From NCBI RefSeq assembly GCF_002101815.1, contig NZ_LQPM01000008.1:124001-188000 (forward strand): a DNA stretch of 64,000 nucleotides, read 5' to 3'. Under the pieces are notes generated by a model. That model saw only the letters and a program-made list of their open reading frames with translations. It ran no database searches and was not told the origin of the DNA. The first letter of the stretch is position 1. Every line of letters begins with the position of its first letter. Of the stretch, positions 16,512-24,891 are shown one piece after another. Source of the stretch: Mycobacterium paraense (GTDB lineage Bacteria > Actinomycetota > Actinomycetes > Mycobacteriales > Mycobacteriaceae). A program made the translations under genes and the position numbers.

Positions 16512-17590
16512 TTGAAGGCCAGCCAGCTCGGCAGCGCCCGTTCGTGGGAGTCGCACAGCACCTGGCGGGTGTCGCACGAGCCGCGCGGTGACCCGGCGCC
16601 GGCCCACATGCCGCCCGTGTCGCGCCGGAGCACGATGGCCGACGACCCGCCGCCGTCGAGCAGCACGGCGGTGTCGCTGCCCAGGCCGCGGAACAGGTCC
16701 TGGATGTTGTCCGGGGTGTAGCTGCCGCCCTCGAAGACGTACATTTCGTCCCGCTGCTTCACGTAGGCGAGGGCCGTCCGCGCCGCGCTCGGACCGCCGT
16801 CGTTGAGCTGGCCGGTCTTGCCGGGGGACAGCAGGCCGATCCCCGATACCGCGACGAACCGCTCGTTGCGGTTCAGCAGGTCCGCGACCACCGGGGTGGC
16901 GACGTCGTAATCCTGTGGGTTCTTGGCGCGCAACATATACGGCGCGCCACCGGCCGGCAGGATCATTGTCGACAGGGCGCTCCAGCTCTCGCCCCCGCCG
17001 GAGAGGCCCTGCTTGCCCGGATACGCGACGGTGCCGGTGACCGCCTGGTTCGCCCGGCCCTGGCCGTGGGTGTTGTCGACGAAGGCGCCCAGCGGGGAAC
17101 TGCAGCCGGTCTGGCGCCAGGAGCCGGCCTTCTGCGGCCGGATGTCGAAGAAGTTCGCGTTGATCGCGATCGTCGGCTGCCCCAGCCGCTGCCAGGCCTG
17201 CAGCGGCGTGTAGACCTCGGACGCCTGCCACAGCCCCTCGCCGGTGCGGGCGCCGGGATTGTTTTCGCAGCGGGCCTGGTCGCCCTGGTGGGTATCCACC
17301 AGCAGGTGCGGCGCGAGCCGTCCCGCCGCGTTCTTGATGACCATCAGGTGGCCGCCGTTGTTCATCTCATACCAGCTGCCACCGGCGTTGAGCATCGGCG
17401 TCGGGTGGCCGGGGCCGAAGTTATAGACGAGGTAGGAGCCCCTGGTGGTCTCGATGGCATTGGCCAGCAGGTCGCGCCCGTCGGCGGCGCGGGCGACGGG
17501 TTGGCCGGTGGTGCACGCCAGCACGGCGCACGCGGCCACCGCGGCGCAGCAGGCCGCCAGCCGGCGCAGGCTGGCAAGGGGCGTCAGCAC
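16508..17590 (-). CDS. lprO: LprO-like lipoprotein with NAGPA (phosphodiester glycosidase) domain
   Basis: This 360-residue secreted lipoprotein is equivalent to Rv0179c. The signal peptide ends in a lipobox-like VLAC with Cys 26. The rest looks like the NAGPA/DUF2233 fold: NANFFDIRP in the middle and LLDGGGSSAIVL from residue 310, which is the family signature. NAGPA enzymes cleave sugars from phosphodiesters, so an envelope-sugar substrate is possible, but this is inference. The GTG at 17590 has AAAGG before it. A TTGACA lies at 17657-17652, but no -10 box is at normal spacing. Confidence 0.88.
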   Translation of the reverse strand: MLTPLASLRRLAACCAAVAACAVLACTTGQPVARAADGRDLLANAIETTRGSYLVYNFGPGHPTPMLNAGGSWYEMNNGGHLMVIKNAAGRLAPHLLVDTHQGDQARCENNPGARTGEGLWQASEVYTPLQAWQRLGQPTIAINANFFDIRPQKAGSWRQTGCSSPLGAFVDNTHGQGRANQAVTGTVAYPGKQGLSGGGESWSALSTMILPAGGAPYMLRAKNPQDYDVATPVVADLLNRNERFVAVSGIGLLSPGKTGQLNDGGPSAARTALAYVKQRDEMYVFEGGSYTPDNIQDLFRGLGSDTAVLLDGGGSSAIVLRRDTGGMWAGAGSPRGSCDTRQVLCDSHERALPSWLAFN

Positions 17591-17696
17591 GGTGGACCTT
17601 TCGGCACTGATGGCTATGCAACATTAATACCATCAGTCACAACAGTCACACTGTCAACTTAGATAACGAACGCGTGACGCTTGGGCCGCGCTCGAA

Positions 17697-19091
17697 TTAC
17701 GTTTGCTCGCTTGAACTTTCGCTCTCGGCGTCGGCCTGGCTCTCCGCGGCGTTCTCCCGCTTGCTGACGCGGGCCTGGTGCTCCGCCTGGTGTTGCGCGG
17801 CGATCGCCAGTTCGACCGCCCCCGGGATGCGGTGGAAGCCCTGGCGGTCGTAGAGCTTCGTGACGATGCCGCCCAGCAACAGCCCGATCACCAGGCCGAT
17901 CGCCGTCAACCAGAGTGCTTGGGACAGGCCGGAATCGGCCCGGCCATCGAGGTAGACCAGCGACCGCACGCCCAGGAAGACCTGGTGCATCGGCTCGAAT
18001 TCGGCCAGCCAGCGGAAGAACTGCGGCGTGGCCTCTAGGGGGACGGTGGCGCCCGCGGACGGCAGCCCGAGGATCACGAAGATCAGCATGCTGACGAGCA
18101 GGCCCATCGAGCCCAGCACCGACAATATGGAGCTCGACGTGATGCCCACCGCGATGATGGCGAACACCCCGAACGCCCACAGTTGCCAGCCGAGCGGAAT
18201 GGGCATGCCGAGCCCGTGCGCGATGGCGAGGTAGACCGCCGAGGTCAGCAGCGCCAGCGCCACCATGATGGCCCATTTGAGCAGCAGCGTCTGGAATCTC
18301 GAGATCCGGACCTGTTCGGCGAATCGGTACACCGGGCCCCATTCCGCGGGCACATAGCCGAGCAGCGCGTCCACCAGCGTGCTGACCACGACGCTGCCGG
18401 TGAAACCCGCGAGCAGCAGCAGCAGCGCGAAATAGAAGGCCGACAACCCATTACCGGTGCCGTTGGGCAGCGGGTTGTACACGTTCGCCTTGACCTCGAT
18501 CGGATTGGCCAGCCCCAGCGCCGACGCGCCGGTCAGCGGCGCGCCGCCGGTCTGCGCCGCGACATCGGCCGTAAGTCGTTGCCCCACTTTGCCATTGGCC
18601 ACGGCCATCGCCTGGGTGAGGGTTTGTCCCGCGATGCTGGATCCGAGCGTGCCGGCGCGCGGGTTCGTCGAGATCGTCACCGACGGCCGGGTGACGCGGC
18701 CGGGCGTGACGGCGCCGGCCCCGTATTCGTGCAGGTTGGACGAGAAGGTCGGCGGAATGACCAGCTCCCCGTAGACCTGGGCGGTGTCCAGCAGCCGCTG
18801 GGCGGCGTCGTGGGACACCACCCGGACGTCGAACTTGTCCTTGTCGAGCCCGGCGACCATGCCGTCGGCGATCTGCGCCCCGAACGGCCCGGCGTCCTCG
18901 TTGACCACGGCGACGGGAAAGTGCCGCAGGTTGGTCATCGGGTTGAGGATGCCGCCGAGGTACAGCGCGCACAGCGCCGACATCAGCGCCAGCGTCACGA
19001 CGATGGGCAGTGCCCAGAACCGGACGGTCCGAACTGCCTTGATATTCCGCTTGGGGTTGGGCGCCGCGTGCCGCGGCTGCGATTGAGACAT
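17697..19091 (-). CDS. YhgE/Pip-like membrane protein, Rv0180c-like
   Basis: The 464 residues have a membrane span near residues 24-46, a large extracytoplasmic region (about 50-225), then five to six spans and a charged cytoplasmic tail of Glu/Ser/Gln residues. This is the build of YhgE/Pip and DUF3533 proteins, which are related to ABC-2-type permeases. The transport role is not known. The ATG at 19091 is clear, and the gene follows the pirin gene by 36 bases on the same strand, so the two may form an operon. Confidence 0.85.
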   Translation of the reverse strand: MSQSQPRHAAPNPKRNIKAVRTVRFWALPIVVTLALMSALCALYLGGILNPMTNLRHFPVAVVNEDAGPFGAQIADGMVAGLDKDKFDVRVVSHDAAQRLLDTAQVYGELVIPPTFSSNLHEYGAGAVTPGRVTRPSVTISTNPRAGTLGSSIAGQTLTQAMAVANGKVGQRLTADVAAQTGGAPLTGASALGLANPIEVKANVYNPLPNGTGNGLSAFYFALLLLLAGFTGSVVVSTLVDALLGYVPAEWGPVYRFAEQVRISRFQTLLLKWAIMVALALLTSAVYLAIAHGLGMPIPLGWQLWAFGVFAIIAVGITSSSILSVLGSMGLLVSMLIFVILGLPSAGATVPLEATPQFFRWLAEFEPMHQVFLGVRSLVYLDGRADSGLSQALWLTAIGLVIGLLLGGIVTKLYDRQGFHRIPGAVELAIAAQHQAEHQARVSKRENAAESQADAESESSSEQT

Positions 19092-19127
19092 GCGGGCTCC
19101 TGTCTGTCGTGCCCACTCTATGTGGTC

Positions 19128-19853
19128 TCAGCCGCCCAACCGTGCATGCATCTCCCAGATCACCAGCTCCGCCGGCTCCGTCGCTGTGACGCGCGTCCCG
19201 TCGGTGTCGGTGCACCGGACGGCATCGCCCTCGTCAAGGTCGCCGATTTCGTCCGCGCCGACCCGGCCCCGCGCGACGAATACGTGCAGGTAGGGCGCCC
19301 GCGGCAGGTCCACCGAGTCGCCGGGCCGTAGCCGCGTACCGTGCAGGGCGGCGGCGCGGTTGTGCAGCGTGATGGCCGCCTCGACGCCGGGAATGCCTGA
19401 GGCGATGGTCACAAGCCCGCCCGACAGCTCCTCGCCACCGATCTCGTGCTGCTGGTAGCTCGGTGTGATGGCCGTCTCGTCGGGGACCACCCACATCTGC
19501 ACGAAATGGACTGGCTCCGTGGGGGAGTCGTTCTTCTCCGAGTGCAGGATGCCGCTGCCCGCCGACATGCGTTGGGCCAGCCCGGGATAGATGACCCCGT
19601 GGTTGCCGGTGGAGTCCCGGTGGGTCAGCTCGCCGCGCAGCACCCAGGTCACGATCTCCATGTCGCGGTGCGGGTGCGTGCCGAATCCCGTTCCGGGCGC
19701 GACGATGTCGTCGTTGTTGACCAGGAGCAGCCCGTGGTGGGTGTTGTCGGGGTCGTAGTGGTCGCCGAACGAGAACGAATGCCGCGACTTCAGCCAGGAC
19801 GTCGTGGTCACGGTCCGATCGGCCGCACGCCGGATCTCGACTGTTGCGGGCAT
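19128..19853 (-). CDS. Pirin-family bicupin, Rv0181c-like
   Basis: The 241 residues contain the N-terminal cupin metal site of pirins: HPHRDMEIVTWVLRGELTHRDSTGN and then MSAGSGILHSE. The His and Glu residues expected to bind a metal are present. Some pirins oxidise quercetin; others are regulators, so the substrate is open. I chose the ATG at 19853, ten bases after the IclR gene. An upstream start at 19901 would overlap that gene and add an unlikely Arg-rich stretch. Confidence 0.9.
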   Translation of the reverse strand: MPATVEIRRAADRTVTTTSWLKSRHSFSFGDHYDPDNTHHGLLLVNNDDIVAPGTGFGTHPHRDMEIVTWVLRGELTHRDSTGNHGVIYPGLAQRMSAGSGILHSEKNDSPTEPVHFVQMWVVPDETAITPSYQQHEIGGEELSGGLVTIASGIPGVEAAITLHNRAAALHGTRLRPGDSVDLPRAPYLHVFVARGRVGADEIGDLDEGDAVRCTDTDGTRVTATEPAELVIWEMHARLGG

Positions 19854-19863
19854 GGGATCCAGC

Positions 19864-20718
19864 CTAGGCCAACATCGCCTGCGCTCGCCGCAGCGCGGCA
19901 TCCAGCGCGGCCAGCGTCAGCCCGCTCGAGTGACCCAGGTGGATCTCGATCTGGTATTCCGGCTGGCCGTCCTGGCCGAAGATCGGCAGCACGACGAATT
20001 CCGTTGTCGCCAGCTCGGTTTCGAGCGTGCCGGTGACGGACTGCAGCGTCACCATGGTCATCAGGGTGGTGAGCTGGCGGGTCACCCGGGCGGTCGGCTC
20101 CAGCGACGCCAGCACGTCGGCCAGGCGGTGGTGCAGCGAGGAGTGGGTGTCGTCGAACCGCCACGCCCCGTAGCCGCGGGCCCGGATGTCGGCGAGCACC
20201 CGCAGCTGCTGGGCGATTTCGGCGCGCGTCAGCCGCGGCCGGACGCGGTGCAGCCAGCCCTCGACGAAGTCGTCGTCGCGCCACGCCATGGCGACCAGGC
20301 CGAACGGCGGGTCGATCGGGAAGCGCTGACCGACGGCGTGTTCGCCGTCGGTGCCGTGACCGACCGTGTCGACGGTGGTCAGGTGGCGGTCGGTGATCCT
20401 CGACATCGAGCAGCCGGCGCCCAGCGCGTCGTGGAGGAAGCGCAGCGCGTCGCGCCCCCGGTCCAGCAGCGGGAACTGCGCGCGCAGCCCGTGCACCAGG
20501 CCGAACAAGCCGCTGCCCAGCACGTAGCGGCGGTCCTCCCGGCGCGCCACCCAGGCGCGCCGCTCCAGTTCGGCCAGCAGCAGGGCGCAGGTCGAGGTGC
20601 TGATCCGGCAGGACTTCGCCAGCTCCGCCGAGGTGAGCCCGTGCGGTGAATCCGCCAGTGCCGCAAGCACATCCATCACGCGGGCGGTGGGCGGTGACTT
20701 GGCGGTTGACTCACCCAC
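19864..20718 (-). CDS. IclR-family transcriptional regulator
   Basis: The 284 residues begin with an IclR winged helix-turn-helix at about 12-65 (VMDVLAALADSPHGLTSAELAKS), followed by a ligand-binding region. It diverges from a dehydrogenase gene with 59 bases between starts; IclR proteins often control such a neighbour. A 14-bp palindrome lies over the ribosome binding site of that neighbour. This gene is not at this locus in M. tuberculosis as recalled. It could be cotranscribed with the pirin gene behind it. Confidence 0.85.
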   Translation of the reverse strand: MGESTAKSPPTARVMDVLAALADSPHGLTSAELAKSCRISTSTCALLLAELERRAWVARREDRRYVLGSGLFGLVHGLRAQFPLLDRGRDALRFLHDALGAGCSMSRITDRHLTTVDTVGHGTDGEHAVGQRFPIDPPFGLVAMAWRDDDFVEGWLHRVRPRLTRAEIAQQLRVLADIRARGYGAWRFDDTHSSLHHRLADVLASLEPTARVTRQLTTLMTMVTLQSVTGTLETELATTEFVVLPIFGQDGQPEYQIEIHLGHSSGLTLAALDAALRRAQAMLA

Positions 20719-20759
20719 GCGCCGCTCCTTACGATCCGTCCAAAATCCCAGGATAGTAG

Positions 20760-20773
20760 TCCTAATATTAGGA
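20760..20773. promoter_or_regulatory. 14-bp perfect palindrome over the dehydrogenase ribosome binding site
   Basis: TCCTAATATTAGGA is a perfect palindrome and very AT-rich for this genome. It contains the AGGA of the ribosome binding site and a TAATAT that could act as a -10 box on either strand. It lies between the divergent IclR and dehydrogenase genes, so it is a candidate operator. The link to IclR is inference. Confidence 0.5.
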
Positions 20774-20777
20774 GAAC

Positions 20778-21920
20778 ATGGTGTTGAAGGTGGGAGTTTG
20801 GGGGCCGGGTTCCATGGGGGTCATCGCCCTGCGCGGCGTCATCGACCACCCGGAGCTGGAGCTGGTTGACCTCGTCGTGCACAGCGACGCCAAAGCGGGC
20901 CGCGACGCCGGCGAGCTGTGCGGGACCGCGCCGGTGGGTGTCGTTGCCACGCAGGACCCGGCGCCGATGCTCGCCGGTGATGCCGACGCGGTGGTGTACG
21001 CCGCCGGTGCCAACCTGCGGCCGCTCGATGCCATCGAGGACATGGCGTCCATCCTGCGGTCCGGCAAGAACGTGGTGTCGTGTTCGGTGGTGCCGCTGGT
21101 GTTTCCCGATGCCCTCGACGGGGCGTTCACCGATCCCCTGCGGCGGGCCGCGCTGGACGGCGGGGTGTCGTTCTTCACCACCGGCATCGACTCCGGGTTC
21201 GCCAATGACGTGCTGCCGCTGGTGCTCTCGGGTGTGTCCCGCGTCATCGAGTCGGTGCGGGTGACCGAGATGTTCAACTACGCCACCTACCCGGACCGCG
21301 CCGCGGTCTACGAGATCCTCGGCTTCGGCAAGCCGCCGGAATACCAGGCCTTCGCGGCCCAGCCGGGGATCTTCACCTTCGGCTGGGGCCCCGTGCTGCA
21401 TCAGCTGGCCGCCGGGTTGGGCGTCAAGATCGACAACATCGAGGAGAGCAACGAACGCCTCCCCGCCGCCGAGTCCTTCGACACGCCCACGGGCCACATC
21501 GGGGCGGGAACGATCGCGGCCATGCGCTCCACCCTGACCGGGCACGTCGGGGGGAAGCCGACTTTCGTTCTCGATCACGTGACGCGAATGCGCGACGACA
21601 TCGCCCCGGACTGGCCCCAACCCCACATCTGTATCCCTCCAAAGGATCTCGGCTACGGCGCGGCGTCGGGGCGCGGCCTGTATCGGGTCGAGATCGAGGG
21701 CTCCCCGAGCATGCGTTGCGAATTCGAGATGGCCGAGGACCACGACCACGACCTCGGCGCGCGCATCGCCGGCGCATCGCGGATGGTCAACGCCGTCCCC
21801 GCGGTGTGCGCTGCGCCGCCCGGCCTGCTGTCGGCGCTGGATCTGCCGCTGATCACCGGGGCCGGTCTGGTCCGTCCGGTGCAGGGGCCCCCACCCGACA
21901 GCCGGTTGTTCTCCGGCTAG
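20778..21920 (+). CDS. NAD(P)-binding dehydrogenase, dihydrodipicolinate reductase-like N-terminus
   Basis: The 380 residues open with a Rossmann motif KVGVWGPGSMGVIALRGV and continue with DADAVVYAAG, as in dihydrodipicolinate reductase and 2,4-diaminopentanoate dehydrogenase relatives. The C-terminal half is an unassigned domain with CEFEMAEDHDHDLG. The substrate is unknown; an amine or amino acid oxidation is possible by family. The ATG at 20778 has AGGAGA before it. Control by the divergent IclR protein is likely. Confidence 0.8.
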   Translation: MVLKVGVWGPGSMGVIALRGVIDHPELELVDLVVHSDAKAGRDAGELCGTAPVGVVATQDPAPMLAGDADAVVYAAGANLRPLDAIEDMASILRSGKNVVSCSVVPLVFPDALDGAFTDPLRRAALDGGVSFFTTGIDSGFANDVLPLVLSGVSRVIESVRVTEMFNYATYPDRAAVYEILGFGKPPEYQAFAAQPGIFTFGWGPVLHQLAAGLGVKIDNIEESNERLPAAESFDTPTGHIGAGTIAAMRSTLTGHVGGKPTFVLDHVTRMRDDIAPDWPQPHICIPPKDLGYGAASGRGLYRVEIEGSPSMRCEFEMAEDHDHDLGARIAGASRMVNAVPAVCAAPPGLLSALDLPLITGAGLVRPVQGPPPDSRLFSG

Positions 21921-22493
21921 TTACCGCGCGGCCGGCAGCAGGGCGATGAGCGTGTCGATGAGTTGCTCGGCGTCGGTGTGCCATTTGTCCCAGACCAGGT
22001 GGCCGCTCAACTCCAGGCCCGTGATGCCGTGGGCACCGGTCAGCAGCAACGCCCCGTAGCGGCGCGCCCGCTTGGCGCCGACGATGCGGCCCACCAGATC
22101 CAGGAACAGATCCTGCGCCCGCTCGGCCGCGCGGGCCACCGCGGTGGGATCTCCCGCGGGCGTGGTGAACATCAGGCGGTACAGGTGCGGCCGGGTCCGG
22201 CCGACGGCGACAAACGCGAGCAAGGCGGCGCGCAGCGACTGCTCGGGCGGGTCGTCGCCACCGACCAGGACTTCGAGCGCGTCACCCAGTTCGCTCCACG
22301 CCTTCGTGGCGAGGGCGGTGAGCAGGGCGTCCTTGTCGGCGAAGTGGCGGTAGGGCGCCGAGCGCGAAACGCCGGTGCGCGCGCCCACTTCGCGCAGCGT
22401 GACCGCTTCGGGTCCGCCGAGGTCCAGCAGCACCTCAGCGGCGTCAAGGAGCGACCGGCGAGTCGCCGCGGCGGCCTCTGATCGTGTCGCCAT
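21921..22493 (-). CDS. TetR-family regulator
   Basis: The 190 residues start with a TetR helix-turn-helix (about 10-55; VTLREVGARTGVSRSAPYRHF). The C-terminal domain resembles the WHG type seen in regulators of SDR genes. I prefer the ATG at 22493 (MATRSEA) over the ATG at 22503-22505, which would add four residues. The gene diverges from an SDR gene, and two identical-arm palindromes sit between them. It probably represses both genes. Confidence 0.88.
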   Translation of the reverse strand: MATRSEAAAATRRSLLDAAEVLLDLGGPEAVTLREVGARTGVSRSAPYRHFADKDALLTALATKAWSELGDALEVLVGGDDPPEQSLRAALLAFVAVGRTRPHLYRLMFTTPAGDPTAVARAAERAQDLFLDLVGRIVGAKRARRYGALLLTGAHGITGLELSGHLVWDKWHTDAEQLIDTLIALLPAAR

Positions 22494-22522
22494 CCGCAGA
22501 AGCATAGGCGCCCGCCGTTTGA

Positions 22523-22569
22523 GTTGACACCGTCAACAAAGCTGCTAGATTTCTGTTGACGTTGTCAAC
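22523..22569 (+). promoter_or_regulatory. SDR promoter flanked by two TetR-type operators
   Basis: Two copies of GTTGAC-N3-GTCAAC lie at 22523-22537 and 22555-22569, with centres 32 bp apart (about three helical turns). Between and through them runs a promoter: TTGACA at 22524-22529 inside the first operator, 16 bp, then TAGATT at 22546-22551. The second operator falls on the expected transcription start. This is a classic repressor layout for the neighbouring TetR protein. Confidence 0.8.
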
Positions 22570-22600
22570 TCAACGTCTCGACCTCACGATGGAGATGGTT

Positions 22601-23470
22601 ATGACTGCTGCGAACGACCCCGAACGGCGCGAGCTCGTCGTCGTCACCGGCGCCTCGGCCGGCATGGGCGCGGCCACCGCGCGGGAATTGGCGCGCCGCG
22701 GCTTCCACGTGCTGGCCGGCGTCCGTCGTGAGGTCGACGCGGATGCGTTGCGGGCCGAGGGGATTGAGCCCCACCTCCTCGACATCACCGAGGAATCCGA
22801 CGTGGCGGCGATCGCCGACCGGGTCGCCCGCGATCCGATGCGCCGGCCTTTGCGCGCGCTGGTCAACAACGCCGGGATCGCCGTCAACGCGCCGGTGGAG
22901 ACGCTGCCGCTGGACGAATGGCGCCGGCAATTCGAGGTGAATCTCTTCGGTCACATCGCGATGACGCAGGCGCTGTTGCCCGCCCTGCTGCGCAGCTGCG
23001 GCACCGTCGTCAACATCAGCTCGGTCGGCGGGCGGGTGGCGCTGTCGACGTACGGCGCCTACGCGGGTTCGAAGTTCGCGCTGGAGGCCGTCAGCGACGC
23101 CTTGCGGCGCGAGGTCGCCCAGTTCGGCGTCAAGGTCGTCGTCGTCGAACCCGGCGGGGTGAAGACGGAGATCACCGAGCGTGGAATCGCCACCGCCGAT
23201 CGGCTCAGCGCCGCAATGACCGCCGACCAATGGGACCGCTATGGCGATCTGGCCGAGGCCGCCAAGGCGCAGGCCCGATCGTTCACCGCGGCGGGCGTGA
23301 CGGCCGAGCGCGCCGCGCGGGTGATCGCCAAGGCGGCCACGGCATCTCGGCCCCGCACCCGTTACACCATCGGGCGTGACGCCGCCGTCCTGGTGCGGGT
23401 GGCCCGCCTGACCTCAGACCGGCTGCTCGACCGGATGCTGCGGCTCAACCTTCGGCCGCACTACGCGTGA
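22601..23470 (+). CDS. Short-chain dehydrogenase/reductase
   Basis: This 289-residue classical SDR has a cofactor motif TGASAGMG, NNAG, a Ser in NISSVGG and the catalytic YAGSK. The C-terminal 60 residues, ending LLDRMLRLNLRPHYA, are typical of mycobacterial SDRs of unknown substrate. I start at ATG 22601 after GGAGATGG. A longer frame from 22556 would begin inside the operator. The stop overlaps the stop of the next, opposite gene by ten bases. Confidence 0.88.
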   Translation: MTAANDPERRELVVVTGASAGMGAATARELARRGFHVLAGVRREVDADALRAEGIEPHLLDITEESDVAAIADRVARDPMRRPLRALVNNAGIAVNAPVETLPLDEWRRQFEVNLFGHIAMTQALLPALLRSCGTVVNISSVGGRVALSTYGAYAGSKFALEAVSDALRREVAQFGVKVVVVEPGGVKTEITERGIATADRLSAAMTADQWDRYGDLAEAAKAQARSFTAAGVTAERAARVIAKAATASRPRTRYTIGRDAAVLVRVARLTSDRLLDRMLRLNLRPHYA

Positions 23471-24891
23471 GCGTCGGCGCGGGGATACGTCGCGGCGGCG
23501 AGTTCGAGGATTTCGGGGCGATCGGCCGGCAGGATGAATCCCGAGCCGATCGCCCCGTCCAACGCCGCGGTGAAGCCCTCGAGGTATTGCTCGGCCCCGC
23601 CCGGATAGAGCCGGTCCAACGTGGCGGCGTCGAACGGCTCGCCCGAGCCGAAGATCGCGGCCATCAGGCTCTCCTCGCCGGCCCCCGAGCTGGGCAGGCC
23701 GGAGGTCCGGGCGATCGGAACGTCCACCCACGGCGTCCGGACGCCGCCGCACGCGACGCCGTTGGGGTCCAGGACGGCCCGCGGCGGGTCGCCGTCACGC
23801 ACCTCGATCGGCGGCGCTGCCGGCGCCGGCTCGCCGGTCCGCACCCAGGTGTGCAGCGCGGCGATCGCCGCCTGCACCACGTAGTGGTGCTGCGGCGCGA
23901 AGTTGATGTAGTGGCCCAGCTGCTGGCCCATGAGCGTCTTGGTCGGCGCGTAGGCCGCCACGACGGCATCGAGCGGCGCCGAGCCGTCGTCGATCGGCGC
24001 CACCTGGATCGTGTAGTTGTCGGCGTGCGCGGCGCCCGCGATCTCCCAGACCCGCAGCCATTGGTCGTCGGGCTGCCTGGCGAGGTAGTAGCCGTGCCGG
24101 GGCCCGCCGAGCAGGTCGGTCTCGGTGATGATCGTGACCAACGGGACGCCCAGGTCGGTGCGGAACGCGACCGCGTCGGGCGAGGCGGCCTGCGATTCGT
24201 CGAAGATGGAAGCGCCGTCCAGCGGCGCCGCCGAGGCGAACCGGGAATGCACCAAATAGCCGTCGTAGCTTCGGGTGAGCGGAGCGACGGCGTTGACGTA
24301 GGTGGTCAGAAACATCGCGGATTGCGACTCGCCCACGGCGATCACGTGGCGCACGCTCAGGTCGCCCAGCGCGCCGTGGCGGACCAGCTCGCCGATCTGG
24401 GAAAAGATGTCGTAGGAGAACTCGTCGCCGGGGTGGTGCAGCGCCGCATACCGGCCCGGGTCCTGGCTCTTCAGCGACATGTCGAAGCCGAGCATGCTGG
24501 CGCCGCCGCCCTCCACTCCCACCCGCTGGGCCGAGACCGCGACGTAGGCGTAGCCCGCGCGCAGGATCTCGCGGTGGGCCATCATCCACACCGCCGGGGC
24601 GTCGATGCCGCCGCTGACATTGAGCCATTCGACGAGCACGGTGCCGTTGAAATCGGAGCGCCGCGCGGGGGTCAGCGCCACGATCCGCGTCGTGTATTCG
24701 GCGGTGCCGCTGGGCGTTACGTCCCACCGGCCGTCGGCGCCCAACTCGGCGGCGGGCGCGTAGGACGAGGCCGTGCCGGAGACGAAGAATTCCTCGGCGA
24801 CGTAGCCGGCGGCGGCGATGTCGAAGGCGCCCAGCAACAGCAACGGTGTGCCGGGCGCGGGCGCGACGAGCGGGCGATGCGGCGTCGTCAC
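23461..24891 (-). CDS. Alpha/beta-hydrolase-domain protein
   Basis: The 476 residues match the 'alpha/beta hydrolase domain' family found in many actinobacteria and proteobacteria. The nucleophile motif is GESQSA with Ser 189, and HADNYTIQV near residue 295 may hold the catalytic His. The substrate is unknown. The GTG at 24891 overlaps the sigG stop as GTGA, so it is coupled to sigG; the longer upstream frame inside sigG is a shadow. It is absent from this place in M. tuberculosis as recalled. Confidence 0.8.
   Translation of the reverse strand: MTTPHRPLVAPAPGTPLLLLGAFDIAAAGYVAEEFFVSGTASSYAPAAELGADGRWDVTPSGTAEYTTRIVALTPARRSDFNGTVLVEWLNVSGGIDAPAVWMMAHREILRAGYAYVAVSAQRVGVEGGGASMLGFDMSLKSQDPGRYAALHHPGDEFSYDIFSQIGELVRHGALGDLSVRHVIAVGESQSAMFLTTYVNAVAPLTRSYDGYLVHSRFASAAPLDGASIFDESQAASPDAVAFRTDLGVPLVTIITETDLLGGPRHGYYLARQPDDQWLRVWEIAGAAHADNYTIQVAPIDDGSAPLDAVVAAYAPTKTLMGQQLGHYINFAPQHHYVVQAAIAALHTWVRTGEPAPAAPPIEVRDGDPPRAVLDPNGVACGGVRTPWVDVPIARTSGLPSSGAGEESLMAAIFGSGEPFDAATLDRLYPGGAEQYLEGFTAALDGAIGSGFILPADRPEILELAAATYPRADAHA

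Noticed and set aside
17624..17657. TTGACA and TATTAA upstream of lprO as a promoter
   Set aside because: The spacer is 22 bp, too long for a normal SigA promoter; no better pair seen.
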